Assembly (NCBI GenBank): GCA_023376005.1
Contig: CM042160.1
Location: 82,540,399-82,604,398 of the forward strand
Reading direction: 5' to 3'
Origin: Doryteuthis pealeii
Lineage: Eukaryota; Mollusca; Cephalopoda; Myopsida; Loliginidae
DNA length: 64,000 nucleotides
Made by a program: the position numbers and the translations under genes. This document shows positions 21,842 to 34,365 of this stretch, in pieces. Under the pieces are notes generated by a model. That model did no database searches and was not told the origin of the DNA. It saw nothing but the letters and a program-made list of their open reading frames with translations. The number at the start of each line of letters is the position of its first letter. Position 1 is the first letter of the stretch.

Positions 21842-21988
21842 CAATTCCTAGACTGAGCTGTTGGCATTTCACATAGTGCCAATACCCTTGGGAAAAAGGT
21901 ATGAATCCATATATTCTCCCAGCTATGGGTTAAATAGTAGGGCAGACTGGGCTCTTTAACCTTGGATGGTAACCAGTCGAGAGAGGAT
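21842..21988. other. 147-base loop at palindrome axis
   Basis: The only part of the fold-back with no partner. It is ordinary SINE-3 body sequence (TGCCAATACCCTTGGG, TAGTAGGGCAGACTGG). The flanking arms 21787-21841 and 21989-22041 pair almost perfectly, so the turn-round occurs inside one SINE-3. Confidence 0.85.
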
Positions 21989-22044
21989 AACTCGAACAGA
22001 CGAGTCCATTTTCCACGACTAACCATAGCCCACATGCTTCCATA

Positions 22045-22047
22045 TAT

Positions 22048-22085
<38 letters not shown>

Positions 22086-22962
22086 GTATGATAACAACTG
22101 CTCCCACATGCTTGGGCTATGACAAAGGTCAGTTTCTTTAACTCTTAACATCCTATACGCCTCATTCCACCCGGACGGAAGTCACATTTGTTTCCCTAAT
22201 CCACCCCAAATGATAGCCTTTGTTTAAATTTAATATTAAACATTTAGCAGTCTTTGATTTATGGGAAATAACTGGTAACTTTAAATGAAAAGGCCATTTA
22301 GCCATTTTGATAAATCCTTATAGGAATTGGGGGTCTGGACTTAGAAAATTCTCAACAGGATGTTAAGAGTTAAGAAGTTTAACCGGTTTGAATTCAGAGT
22401 TTTCCTTCTCCTGGATTAGTTTCCATACCAGAGTTAAAGAGTCCAGTCTGCCCTACTATTTACCCATAGCCCAATTACATTTTGTGATTTTGCACAAAGG
22501 AATTTTACTGTAGAAAAGTAATTAAAAAAAAAAAAAAAAAAAGTAGAGTTACAAAACTTTTGTAAAAGATTTATCATTTAAAAGAATGGATTGAAAGTGG
22601 GGAGTGGTTCTTACTCTTTGAATAATTAAATGAAGAATTTTAAATGATAATCAAATAATGGCTTAACAGAAAGGAAATAATGGCAGATTCTTCACAAAGG
22701 AATAGGAGTGACCATATTAGATTGAGGCCAAAGATTCCACCAGGTTTTTAATAAAAAACTCTTTATTCATATAAATTCATATCATCGTTATTCAGCTTTC
22801 AATATATTTCCCTTGCCTTTCTGTCAAATTCTATAATAAAAGATTTTGCTAGTCAAGGAATTCTTTGGGAAGAATTATTTTCAATTTATTGGAACCGATT
22901 GTTGCATTGAGAAAAACATGTGATAATCTAAAAGTAACACATCTGGAGAAATGTTAAACTAG
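22045..22962. other. Mirror of 20876-21840
   Basis: (TA)n to 22085, then spacer and SINE-3 body (22380-22470, minus). The short ORF counterpart starts at 22680 and ends after 23 codons. No gene. Confidence 0.6.
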
Positions 22963-23155
22963 CAGGACCTGTGGATATATCACAGTATGATGATTTAATT
23001 ATTACAACGTTTTGATATGTTTACTAATCTTGACTAGCAAGACCTGTGGATATACCACAGTATGATTTAATTATTACAACGTTTGATGTTTACTTAAGAG
23101 CTATTGTAAAATTCTTCAATATGTAAAAAGTATAATAATCTTGATTTAACTCTCA
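22963..23155 (+). repeat. R5, two overlapping copies
   Basis: GGACCTGTGGATATATCACA and AGACCTGTGGATATACCACA followed by the standard R5 body ACTTAAGAGCTATTG. Confidence 0.65.
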
Positions 23156-23480
23156 TCTTTATTGTGTATAAACACAATGTTCAGGCCACAGTAACCTTGG
23201 GCTCTGTTCAGGTGTTTTTTTAAATTACCTTAAAATAAATCATCTTAAGATAATTCATATAGGTACTAGGGTTTAACATAGCCAGCCGATTGATTGGAGG
23301 GGGCCTCTCCGACCATCAGTCTTGCCTAAGGATGCTCGTCCACCAGGATTTCAACCATAAGCCTCACTAATCACCATCCATGGCCAACAGGGGGCCCCAT
23401 GTCTTACCCCTCTGCAGAGGTGCAGTCGGTATATTTTAGATCCCCAGCCAACAGGGCTTTGACACGCCATAAAAAAACTA
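23156..23480 (+). repeat. M2 half element and R4 3' portion
   Basis: Mirror of 20345-20685: CTTTATTGTG and GGGCTCTGTTCAGG, then R4 GATTGGAGGGGGCCTCTCCG to CCCAGCCAACAGGGC. Confidence 0.6.
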
Positions 23481-23519
23481 AACTTTCAAGATTTCCCTAA
23501 CATTGAATATATTTTTAGC

Positions 23520-23800
23520 AAACCCCTCCACATGAGCAGGATGTGACACAAGGTCGATTTCTTAAGCAGAGTTTAACAAGTTTGAATTTAGAGGTTTCTT
23601 TCTCCAAGACTTGTTACCAAACCAAAGTTAAAGAGCCCAACCTGACCTACTATTTACCCATAGCTGGAGGGAGAATAGTTGATTTATACCTTTCCCAAGG
23701 GTATTAGTGCTATGTAAAATGCAAATAGTCTTGACTAGGATTTGAACTCATCTCGTTGTGTCCATTTCCTATGACAGTGACCAACAGGTACCACCTTGTA
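23520..23800 (-). mobile_element. SINE-3
   Basis: Mirror of 20020-20312, minus strand, with the same divergent head. Confidence 0.65.
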
Positions 23801-24629
23801 TTGTATAAAAGATGGTAGCAAGAACGTTTTAAATGACGAACATGCTGCTTGGAAACCAATGGTAACAATGACACTTTAAATGTATTGTACACTATAATGA
23901 ATAAATAAATACAGCTCTTACACACATAATCGAGCACTTTATTTTCAATTCTCCAAAAAGGAATATATATGTTAACGGGCGTATTGTCTTGAAGAAGGGT
24001 GGCTAACATGCTGCTTGGAAACCAATGGTAACAATTGCACCTTAAATGTATTGTACACTATATATATATATATATATATGTGAAGAAAAATTTGGAAGTG
24101 AATCCTATATATATATAATAGGTTGTCATGCTGTTAAACTAAACTTTCACGATTTCCCTAACATTGTATAAAAAGATGGTAGCAAGAACCTTTTACATCA
24201 ATTTTAACGCAACTTTGATTGTCTATGTAAAATGACATACAAAATGTCCGTTCACAGATTTGGCATTAAAATATCGAGGACTTTTGTCTTCAGCTAAAAA
24301 TTACGGGGTCAGAGTTTTTTGGGTAAAAGTCCAATCAATGAATGTCATTTGTGGGACCCAAATATGTTGATTAGTTTTATGAGGGGTGGGTGGGGAGGGA
24401 GACAGAAGGTGTGTAGGGGGAGGGGTGGGGGTGGAAGGTGGCCTTTTAATATAGAAAAAAAAAACTGGCAAGTAACCAGTTGTACATTGCCGAATTTTCT
24501 GGTAATTAAATGCGAGGGGGAATTCATTGTGACGTTTTTGGTCAGAATTTGACTTTTATTTATGAAAAGAAACACAAAAAGGTCTCAGCCTAATTTAAAC
24601 AAAAATAGAAATAAATGCATAAGAAAATG
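23801..24629. other. Spacer, nothing recognised
   Basis: Mirror of 19206-20019: TA runs, GGGTGGGTGGGGAGGGAG near 24385, no gene. Confidence 0.5.
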
Positions 24630-25020
24630 TGGAGCACAAGGCCAGAAGAGTGAGGCACCCAGTGAGAATCGAACTCACTAACAATGGATTACTAATCTAA
24701 CTTTCAAACCATCATACCATTCTAGGTGCACAAATCATTTTCTAGAGAAGTTACTATGTTTAGCATAGTTATGGTACAAGGCCAGCAGTATGGGGCACTC
24801 AGTGAGAATCAAACTCAATAACAATAGTTTGCTTAATCTAACTTGCTAACCATTACACCACGTGATGTGCACAAAGCATTTTCAAGAGAAGTTAGTTACT
24901 ATGATTAGCTTAGTTATGGCACAAGGCCAGCAGTATGGGACACCCAGTGAGAATCAAACTCATTAACAATGGTCTGCTTAATCTAACTTACTAACTATTA
25001 CACCACAAGCATTTTCTAGT
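24630..25020 (-). mobile_element. SINE-2 trimer
   Basis: Mirror of 18825-19205, three tandem units on the minus strand. Confidence 0.75.
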
Positions 25021-25108
25021 TGCTCCCTATCACACAAACCATTTGAGTAAGGCCTGCTGGACACTGCTGGAGAAGCAAGGACGAACTCAGAAGTGATGTT
25101 CTCTTGTG

Positions 25109-25305
25109 GTAACCTACACATGGGCATGCCAGTGTGGGTCACTCAGCAAGAACCTACATTGATCAGTTCTGCGTAGATTCTGGATGCTGCAGAGAGGACC
25201 TGCGATATCAAGGGGCGATATATAGGGATGGTTAGCAAGAGATTGTCATGGATATCCGTGCTGCCAGCACAACTTGATGATGATGATGATGAAGCAAGCA
25301 AAGAA
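25109..25305 (-). repeat. Dispersed (TGA)n repeat
   Basis: A2 copy of 1-190 with GCGATATC retained between AGGACCT and AAGGGGCG. Confidence 0.7.
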
Positions 25306-26396
25306 ATAATTGTGAGAATATAATTCGTTTGACATGTCAACTCAAAGTTTCAAAATAAATTTTATTGCTTAAAAGAGAAAAGACACAAATCGTAGTTTCC
25401 CACAATAAAACAGCTGATTTATGAGAAAATGATTAATTGCCAGCACAGAAAACAAAAGGCATGAATCAAATTATCCCCGTCTCATCAGGCTACAAACTAC
25501 AATGGTTGACAAAAAAAAAAAAATGGATTTTGGTTGGCTGGTTCGATTTTTACTCTGTTCACCTTGTATCTTTGCTTAGTAAACCTTTTCCCCTATCCTT
25601 AATAATCATTGTTTCTTCCTATTATTTCTCTATTAACTCAGATACTAGAGTCACAACAAAACCAAAAATATTTGGAAAGAATTTTTAAAAAAGCCAGATT
25701 AAAAATGTTAAAAGTGGCTGTGAATATTTAACATTAGAGAGTGAATTATTTTTGACATGAGAATATGAGAGTGGTTGAATAAGTGAACCTATGTGTGTGT
25801 GTGTGTGTGTGAAAGGAATTCCTTCCAGGGGTAGGTCTTTTTTTTTACGGTGGGGGGGGGGACTCTGTAAGACTTACTGTGTTTTGATAGTAATGCCTTT
25901 AAAGCCCTATAGAATATAAACAGTTCTTGGGAATTTGTTTATTACTTAACAAGGTAGAAAAGAAGAAAGTGAAGTGTTGAGAGAGGGGAGAAGGGGGAGG
26001 AGGAGGGATAGTGTTGGTTGGCAGGGAAAAACATATCTGTCCCCAAAATAACAATAACACAACCAGTTTTGAATCTGGAAAGGAGGATGAAGATGGGGGT
26101 GGGGTAGATTAAGGGTAGCTGGGTAGGGAGGGCCTTTTAGTTACCATATATGGAAAGGGATTGAGAATGATTTGCCAAATTCAGAATTTGTTTTGTGGAA
26201 GAAAGAAAGATGGAGAAAAGGAATGAAAAGAAAATAATTAAAAAGAGAGAGAAAAGAAAAAAAAAGAAAGAAGAAAGAAAAGAAAGAAAAAAAAGAAAAA
26301 AAAAAAGAAAAGAAAAAACACTTTACCTATAATTACATTTTCTCTCGATGAAAAACCTCAAATTTAATTTTATTTATTTATGTATTTACCCAACTC
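25306..26396. other. AT-rich spacer with microsatellites
   Basis: A2 copy of 191-1300; (GT)n at 25793-25811 is much shorter than in A1. No gene. Confidence 0.6.
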
Positions 26397-26765
26397 CAAG
26401 CAGGATGCAACACAAGGTCAATTTTTTCAGCAATTTAACAGGTTTGAATTCAGAGTTTTCCTTCTCCTAGACTGGTTGCCATACCAAGGTTATAGAGCCC
26501 TTACTATTTAACCATAGCTGGGGGGAGAATAATTGTTGCTTTCACTGTATATCAACCCTTTTCCTTCCTTTTTAAAACACAAGAACTCAGTTTTTATTAC
26601 ACCGCAAACATGTTCTTTAGGTCAAATCCTTAAAGTAATTATTTATATAAATGGTAATATGAATTCATCATTTAAAGATGTATTCAAACAGCCTTGTCCA
26701 GGATTTGAACTTTGTTCGCAGAGTCCATTTACTATGATGATAACCATTACACTACAAACACCTCT
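26397..26765 (-). mobile_element. SINE-3, with internal insertion
   Basis: A2 copy of 1306-1672. Confidence 0.6.
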
Positions 26766-26841
26766 TTAAAGTCAAATCCTTAAAGTACTTCTTTATATGC
26801 ATGGTTATAATATGGACTGACCATATAAGGGGGGTAATCTT

Positions 26842-26919
26842 GAACAAAGGGACTTAACCCTCATTTAAGTCTTAAAAGGACTTAACTCTCAAAGCAATGA
26901 GAGTTAAGTCCCTCTGTTC
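26842..26919. repeat. Compound hairpin of GACTTAA blocks
   Basis: A2 copy of 1751-1829; same 14-bp stem. Confidence 0.7.
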
Positions 26920-27020
26920 TTTTTCAGAGAAGAAGCTTGTAAACAATGGCAACCTTCTTTGATTCAATGTAATTTTCACGGAGAAAACAATGCTTTTCAA
27001 ACCCATTATAAAAGTAAAAA

Positions 27021-27268
27021 GTAAAGTCGTCGGTGCGGCCTAAAGTCGATATTAGCAAATCAGCAAGGGAGTCTACCCCCTTTTCACTTGCGCTAGACCA
27101 AGGAGATTATTTTAACATCTGAGGTGGAGCACCACACCTACTGTCAGTTCCTTACTTTACCGCACAGATCCCTGTGCTACTCATAGACTGAGTTGGCGAG
27201 TACCGGTATCGAACTAGGAACCTTGTGGTTTCTAGCCGAACGCTCTACCGACTGACCTAACCCGGTGC
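27021..27268 (-). mobile_element. SINE-1
   Basis: A2 copy of 1931-2178. Diagnostic bases GGTGCGGCC and AACCCGGTGC differ from A1 and match the left arm. Confidence 0.75.
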
Positions 27269-27679
27269 ATAATATATGTTTTTAACTCCAAAATATCATA
27301 AAATGTCTTTTTGATAAAGTCCATTTCAAATAATGCGCAAGTACAAATTTATGGGAGGAATTTAGTCACTTAAAGTTCAAGATTACCATATAAGGATGTT
27401 GGCAAATGATTGTTTCATGTAGAAAACTAATAATCAATGCACAGATGTTGATGAATGGAAAATATCAACCATTAAAAAAAAACACACAAAGAGGTTGACA
27501 ATCTGCATTGAACGATTTACTCACTGACTAATACAAATATTGACAAATATTGTCTTTTGTTGATTTTCTTATCCCCCAAGAGAAGGGTGATGAAAAGTTC
27601 TCAGTCTAACCAACGTGACCTAAATGTACAGTCATGATCAAAGTACAATATATCTGCCACATCATTTGAGGAGGTACAC
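27269..27679. other. Spacer, nothing recognised
   Basis: A2 copy of 2179-2589. Confidence 0.5.
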
Positions 27680-28002
27680 TTTGTGTAATGGTTATGATCT
27701 TTAAGAAATGGAATTGTTGGCTTGAGTTCGAATCCTGGATGAGGCTGTTTGCATTTCCCTTTGCACTAATGCCCTTAGGAAAGGCATAAATACATCGGTT
27801 CTCTCCCATGCTAAGGATAATCAGTAGGGTAAACTGGGTTCTTTAGCCTTGGTAGGGCAACCAGTCTAGGAGAAGGAAAGGTGTTGGGTAAATATATACA
27901 CTAAACTATATATACAGTAGGAGAAGGAGAAATCTGAATTCAAACCTGTTAAACTCTGCTTAAGAAATTGACCTTGTATCACATCCTGCTCATGCAAAGG
28001 GG
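27680..28002 (+). mobile_element. SINE-3
   Basis: A2 copy of 2590-2912, followed by (TA)n at 28009-28043. Confidence 0.65.
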
Positions 28003-28005
28003 ATG

Positions 28006-28047
<42 letters not shown>

Positions 28048-28076
28048 CAAGAGACTGTTGAGTCATATGTGGTCTC

Positions 28077-28295
28077 ATGGTGACAGACGACCACGTGAAA
28101 AACGTGTGTGTATGTGTGAAAGTTGGGATCTTATGTGTATTTTGTGACAGGATGTGTAAAAGCAAAGCTGGACTTCTGAGCCATTTGCATGCTCACAAAC
28201 GAATTTTTGTAGTGGCATGTGAAGAAGTGGCAATCACCATATATATATATATATACACACACACACACGGTACAACCTTTCTCAAATTTCTTTAA
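28077..28295 (+). pseudogene. C2H2 zinc-finger fragment
   Basis: 72-residue frame: VFCDRMCKSKAGLLSHLHAH forms one complete C2H2 finger, followed by KRIFVVACEEVAI and then a translation of (TA)n(CA)n. Compared with 3034-3111, one base fewer upstream and one more downstream keep it open. Same finger style as 59055-59339 (Cys, Ser, AGL, SHL conserved). Likely retroelement-derived. Confidence 0.45.
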
Positions 28296-28303
28296 TCCTG
28301 GGG

Positions 28304-28336
<33 letters not shown>

Positions 28337-28580
28337 AGAGAGAAGAGAAATCAACACTTATTTTCTTCTTGGTTAGGCAAAGAACTTTTCAGCATCCAGT
28401 GTATAATTTTTTTTATAACTATAATGAAAAGTTAGCTGACCCCCTCCCCCACCTCTACAATATTTTTTAATATACTACTTAAAAAAAATTAACAACGTCT
28501 GTTTGCTATTGCCAACTATCAAAAATAGGATGACTGACTATAGCAAAGATTAACTAAAAAAAAAAAAAAAAACAGTTCTG

Positions 28581-28612
<32 letters not shown>

Positions 28613-28620
28613 AGTTCTGG

Positions 28621-28659
<39 letters not shown>

Positions 28660-29243
28660 CTTATTTAGCGTAATATTATCCCTATGGTTAACAAGTAACC
28701 TAACTTAACCTAACCTTGTGATTTGAAGCCCAACACACAATCATTGAGCTATACCAGCAAGTACAAAAAACACAGATCATTTCATAGGATTGGATTTTCT
28801 AAATCTTTTTTTTTAAGCACGAGGGCTTTTGTATATTAATGTAAAAACTAAATGACAAGTGGCGTACAACTACCTAGACACGTTGCGGATAGTTAATTTC
28901 TTGATAACGAACTGATAGGAGTTGGGAAGGGAAACCAAGGAAGACATCCAAACGGGTAAAGTTGGAACCGAATGCCATAAAGACGTTCACAATTTGATCC
29001 CTGGGGGGGGGGAAAAGAAAGCATGATGGTGGGAACGAGAGCAAGATATATTTTCTTTATTTGGTCTACAAAGTCTCAAGAGGAAAGTAAAGTACAGAGT
29101 GAAATAAATAGATGCATAACACCCACCCCGTGTTACATTTGTTGGCATGTTGACACTCATTTGGGTCATATAATGACAAGCAGTTTATTGTGTGCCTACA
29201 CAGCTCATTTATCTTGAAAAACATAGCAAAGTAGTTCTTTTGT

Positions 29244-29291
<48 letters not shown>

Positions 29292-29299
29292 ATCCAAAA
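28296..29299. other. Low-complexity spacer
   Basis: Poly-A blocks at 28303-28334, 28556-28657; TA run near 29255-29288. No gene. Confidence 0.65.
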
Positions 29300-29496
29300 G
29301 TCCAGAGAAAAAATCTTCCTTACGACACAAGAGTTTTATTAAAAAACCTGTCGCAGTTTGAGAGCTCAACGTGTGCTCTTAATGTTAGAATCACAGAGCA
29401 AATATATAAGTAAAGAATAACAAAAGACTTAGAGATTTAGCATTTTAGTCTATTTCAGGGAGCTTAGACAAAGTGTCTAACTCTTCCGACTCATCA

Positions 29497-29569
29497 GATT
29501 CGCATCTGATGAGTCGGGAGAGTTAGACCCTTTGTCTAAGCTCCCTGAAATAGACTATAATGCTAAATC
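29497..29569 (+). ncRNA. Candidate hammerhead ribozyme (4.5-kb family)
   Basis: Identical to 4520-4592 in all core and stem positions: CTGATGA at 29506-29512 and the GAAATAGACTATAATGC segment. Confidence 0.45.
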
Positions 29570-29594
29570 TCTAAGTCTTTTGTTATTTCTTTAC

Positions 29595-29597
29595 TTA

Positions 29598-29637
<40 letters not shown>

Positions 29638-29870
29638 TAAGTGTATTTTGGCAGCATTTTTTCTTTTAAACATGTTGTGTTAAACTGTACAGACAATTCT
29701 TGTCGGACAAGTTTTTGTTCGATCCTTTCTAATTTTCTGGCCATCTTTTTGGTGTCAGGGTGGAACTGGTGTAGCAGTTTCCTACCTGAAGATGGCAAAT
29801 CGAATTGCCGAAAGCGCTTGTAATGAAACCTTTGGTGGACTGCTACACAACATGGAGAATTGAATGTCAA
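29595..29870 (-). pseudogene. Penelope-like ORF N-terminal fragment
   Basis: Same protein as 4586-4879 across the informative region; ends in a longer (TA)n translation. Confidence 0.35.
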
Positions 29871-30135
29871 CCGGAAGTTTCGGGTGTTGACCGGAACAGG
29901 AAGTCACGTGGTGACGTGGAACAACGAAGAAAGGGACCGGTCTCTTTTTGCTTTCCGCCATCGTAGGGTACGGATCGGGCCTCTGGTGCCTAGTATGGGG
30001 TCACAGTAATTTAACAGTGTCCCCTCTCTCTTTCTCTCTGCCTTTCCTCCTCTCTGATACGAACCCACGAGACGAGCACGATAATAAAGGCTAGCAGTTG
30101 TGACTACATATTTCTCGCGTTGTAATTTTTATCAA
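29871..30135 (+). promoter_or_regulatory. LTR- or promoter-like block
   Basis: A2 copy of 4890-5150. The ETS-like site reads ACAGGAAGT here, CCGGAAGT in A1; CACGTG, TGACGTGG and CCGCCATC are unchanged. Confidence 0.35.
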
Positions 30136-30264
30136 CAAGATGACCGCCACGAGCCGAATACATTTTTAGTACGGTGAATATATCGCTTTGGGTATCGTGA
30201 ATAAAACAGATACCACAACGTTACATACATCATTTTGGTACTGTGAAAATACCACAACGTTACA

Positions 30265-30545
30265 ATATTCTCATATTAGTTATTTACTAAACTTAGATTA
30301 GTTGTGGCACAAGGTCAAGAAATATTGAGCATCTAGTGAGAATTGAACTCACTAACAATGATCTGCTAATCTAGCTTGCTAACCATTACACCACATGAGG
30401 TGCTCATATTCTCATATAGTTATTTACTAAACTTAGATCAGTTGTGGCACAAGGCCAAAAGCATGGAGCATCTAATGAGAATTGAACTCACTAACAATGG
30501 TTTGCTAATCCAGCTTGCTAACCATTGCCGAACATGAGGTGACTT
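30265..30545 (-). mobile_element. SINE-2 dimer
   Basis: A2 copy of 5279-5549. Confidence 0.75.
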
Positions 30546-31574
30546 GGTTGGTCCAAACAAGTCCGTTAATTGATATAACTAAAGTGGGTGATATTGAACT
30601 GCACACTATTAGTGATCTCAAGTTGTACAAAATTGTTTACCCAGCAGCTTTTCTGTTTAGACAAGCTCTTATTCCAGATTTGGTGTGACAGTTAATTTCA
30701 CTTCTATTGTAACAATAAACTTGTCACTCCCCACCCCCCTATTTCCTCACCCTCGTCCCTTTACAAGGGTAGAACAGGTGTCCAAGACAGAGGATGACAA
30801 GTGGTAATAGGCCCCATTATAGTAGATTTACAAGATAAACCTGATTTTTTTTTCTTTCTTTTATACATAATCCAAAGTTGAAGTTTTTGGAGATGAATGG
30901 AGGGTTCGGGTCATAGGTTAAAATAAGATATTTGAGCTGTCTTTAGTTAAATGGGAGAAGATAAGAAAAGACAAAATGAAAAAGAAATTTTGGAAATGGT
31001 TACCATAAACAATGGATCAAATGGAAGAATCAATTAATTTCAAACCCTACCCCCTCACCACACCCGGGGTATTTAGTGTCTGGGTGGGGCTGTTAGTCTG
31101 TGATCAAAGAAGGAACCATGTGCAGCATTTAATATATATGTCTGCGAATCTATTTGACCCCCCCTAACAGGTCATGTGCACTCTTAGGTACTAAACTGCA
31201 TTAGGTGGTGAGGCTCCAGTTCTGGATCTCTGGAAGCCGCCCCCCTTCATTGCCATTACTCTCAGGTCCACTCTAGTGTCCCATTATGGTGTAATGGTTA
31301 TCAAGCTAGTCTTGCAGATCCATTAATACTAAATAGCAGATTTGTTTCTTGCAGGATGCCCCATACTTGCAACATTGTGTCACATCCTACCCATGGCAAA
31401 TGGGTTGGGTAAATACCTTATCTCAGGTTCACTCTGACCCCCGAGTGGTAGTACCTGTCGGGGTCACATTTACAATTTAAATACATCTGTTTAAAAATTG
31501 CATCTATCTGCATATCTGCATTTGTTACATAATCTATGCGGTTGCCTAAGATTATTGTCAATCCCCTGTATTTC
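30546..31574. other. Spacer plus R4 fragments
   Basis: A2 copy of 5550-6585. R4 minus pieces near 31205-31270 and 31430-31490. No gene. Confidence 0.5.
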
Positions 31575-31950
31575 TAAAGGGATGGCCCTTTTCATATCAT
31601 GGGCGAGACTTTCCATGGAATAGTACAGAAAGCCCGCGACATACATGAAGTCACGTGGGACCTGGTTGGGTCCTCAGTTTTCAGTTGGACGTCAGGCAGT
31701 AAGGATGTGCTGCCTTAACTGGAACTCACGTGTGCTATGTTAGTCAGATGTTAGTTACATGAAATGTTTTGTTAAGGAAATAAAAGTTTAAGAAAAATAA
31801 CACGGTCTTGTGATTAATGAATGTCTTGGTAACAAGACTAGAAGAAATGAGTTAAGTGCGACCGACCACCAAGACGAAGTCAAGATGTTAGAAGAGACCT
31901 AGAAGAAGAAGAATAGAAGAAAGTAAAGAAATAATGAAAAGGGGTATACA
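31575..31950 (+). mobile_element. Candidate LTR
   Basis: A2 copy of 6586-6985. The NF-kB-type site reads GAGACTTTCC here, E-box and AATAAA kept, same putative primer-binding segment after ATACAACA. Confidence 0.35.
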
Positions 31951-32410
31951 ACACATTTGGTGGTTCATGATGACGAAGACATTGCCAGTCTGCAGCCCGG
32001 TTAATACATATATACACACACACACAATTTCTTCTTTACAGGCATGTTGTCTTAATGATAAGTGACTAATACGCTGCTTTGAAACCAATGGTAACCTTAA
32101 ACCTGTATTATACTCCATAACAAACAAACAAATAGACACACACACACACACACACATACATATATATAACACATAGATTTGTACATTTTACAGAAGATAA
32201 GTGGCTAATATGCTGCTTTAAAACCAATGGTAACAATCACACCGTAACCGTTAATTTTTATATGTGCGTTTGTTTACGAAAGCTGATGACGTGATCATTG
32301 CATGTGAAAAAATGCACATATAAAAATTAACGGTTAATAACATTACATTCACACATTCACTATACACTCAACATGTTTCATTTTTCTCCCTCACAAAAAT
32401 TTCTGTAACA

Positions 32411-32455
32411 GTGTCCTGATGATGGTTTAATACCGAAATACTTAAGTATAGACAC
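32411..32455 (+). ncRNA. Candidate hammerhead ribozyme (7.45-kb family)
   Basis: Identical to 7453-7497 in every paired and core position. Confidence 0.5.
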
Positions 32456-33119
32456 ATACAATTGTTTCCTCTGATCATAACATCCTGTGTTTGTTACATT
32501 TTTTGAAAATATTTTCTTCACATATTGTCGGATTAATTTCCTCATCATTTTTCCATATATATATATATAAACACATAGATATGTACATCTTACAGAAGAT
32601 AAGACGGACAGACTAGAGCTGAGTTACCAGTACTTTGGCAATTATTATTAGCTAGAATCTCGTCATAGCATTGGGAAAAGTATCTTTTTCAATACTTATA
32701 TCCCACTGTTACAGAAGATGGTATGATGGGGGGGGGTCAGAAAGGGACAAACCAACATTCACGAAATACCATTGCCTATTTAATGGTATTGTTGCACAGA
32801 ATATACTAATGACAAAGTTATCAAAGAACAAAAGCTAGAAACAATAAAAGGTGCCCCCCCCCCCTGCCGCCACACTAATCACAAGGGTTCATGGACTGCT
32901 GCATTTTGGGCTGGGAATTATTAGGCAAGTCTGAAAAAAAAAAAAAACCCAGTGCATATAAAATAGCAGCTGGCATGTTCTTGAATGTTTAGGGGGGAAA
33001 ATAATCCAATATGGATACTGATACTAATAAGGGGGTTGACTACCGGGAGATGTTGCAGATATTGGAGAGGGGCAGACAGTCAGAGATTCCTTAGTCTCCA
33101 TTTTATATTTATATGTGTA
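32456..33119. other. Low-complexity spacer
   Basis: A2 copy of 7498-8159 with different G, C and A run lengths. Confidence 0.55.
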
Positions 33120-33609
33120 GGAAACTGGAAAACATGCACCAAGCCCAGGTTACTTTTTGTTATCATTGGGGAACAAGAAAAGATTTGATAAACGTGCCAG
33201 GTTTTGGACCATTTTTTCTTGTTCCCCAATGATACCTACATCAGAAAGAGTAGGTCTAAAAAAAAGTTCAGCTTGGGTTACCCTTAGGGCAGACCTTCAA
33301 ATCGTCCTTAACTCCCTTTAAGGGCTTATTTTTCTGATGCAGGTATCATTGGGGAACAAGAAAACTTTTGGCCCATTTGCCAAAACTTCTTGTTCCCCAA
33401 TGATACCTGCATCAGAAAAAAAGGACTAAAAAAGTTTGGCTTCAGGTTACCCTTACTGCAGACCTTCAAATCGTTCTTACTCCCTTTTATATTTATGTTT
33501 GTATGAAACTGAAAAACTTTAGTCAAGAGCTTATTTTTCCAATGCAGGTATCATTGGGGAACAAGGAAACTAAAAGTTTGGCTTGGGGTTACCCTTACCA
33601 CACTTATAA
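33120..33609. repeat. M1 fold-back cluster
   Basis: A2 copy of 8160-8659, ending exactly where A1 diverges. Confidence 0.7.
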
Positions 33610-33659
33610 TCTGGACTAATTATTAACATTTTTTACTAAATGACTTTTTTCAAACAAAT

Positions 33660-34110
33660 CTATTTGACCCTAACAAGTAATACAAGTCCAGGTGGACCTG
33701 AGAGTAATGGCAATGAATGGGTACTCCATTTGTAAGTAATATAACAATAATAGTAGTTTAACCTATAACTGGGAGAGATGAGAAGGATTTATACCTTTCT
33801 TGAGGGTATTAGTACAAAAGTCAATATAATAGTGCAACTGGTTGGTTGGCTGGTTAAATTTTACGGCATCTCAACCCTTGTTGGGTAATTTTATGTCGAA
33901 GACATTTTGTTTTATTCATTCTTGATGGGTACTCAGTCTCTTTTTTAAACACATTTTGTTCTATTTAATCCATAGATGTGACCTAAATAGGTAATACCAC
34001 TCCGGGTCAGAGTGGACCTGGGAGTAATGGTGATGAAGAGGTACTCCACATTCTTTAGAGCTTCGGAACTGGAACTTCACCATTAGATGCAGTTTGCCAC
34101 CACCTAGCAC
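33660..34110 (+). repeat. R4-type repeat, diverged
   Basis: AAATTTTACGGCATCTCAAC near 33864, CCACTCCGGGTCAGAGTGG near 33998 and GAACTTCACCATTAGATGC near 34072 are R4 landmarks; a partial duplicate of the GGACCTGAGAGTAATGG segment is at 33693. Confidence 0.6.
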
Positions 34111-34129
34111 ATATATGATAAATATGTAG

Positions 34130-34365
34130 GAAGCACGTGGTGTAATGGTTAAAGTCATGGGAAATGGACTCATTGCCCCGAGTTCAAATCCTGGACGTGG
34201 TAATTGCATTTCACTTAGCGCTAATACCCTTGGGGAAGGTATGAATTCTACTCTCCCTCCAGCTATGGGTAAATAGTAGGGCAGACTGGGCTCTTTAACC
34301 TTGGTTAGGCAACCGGTCTAGGAGAAGGAAAACTCTGAATTCAAACCTGTTAAACTCTGCTTACT
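34130..34365 (+). mobile_element. SINE-3, good copy
   Basis: AGCACGTGGTGTAATGGTTA head, GAGTTCAAATCCTGG box B, CTAATACCCTTGGGG, TAGTAGGGCAGACTGGGC and AATTCAAACCTGTTAAACTC follow in order. Confidence 0.7.

Larger units (their letters stand above)
29300..29870. mobile_element. Penelope-like/retrozyme-like fragment, A2 copy
   Basis: Same layout as 4322-4879: palindrome 29408-29597, (TA)n, hammerhead-like fold 29769-29848. Confidence 0.5.
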
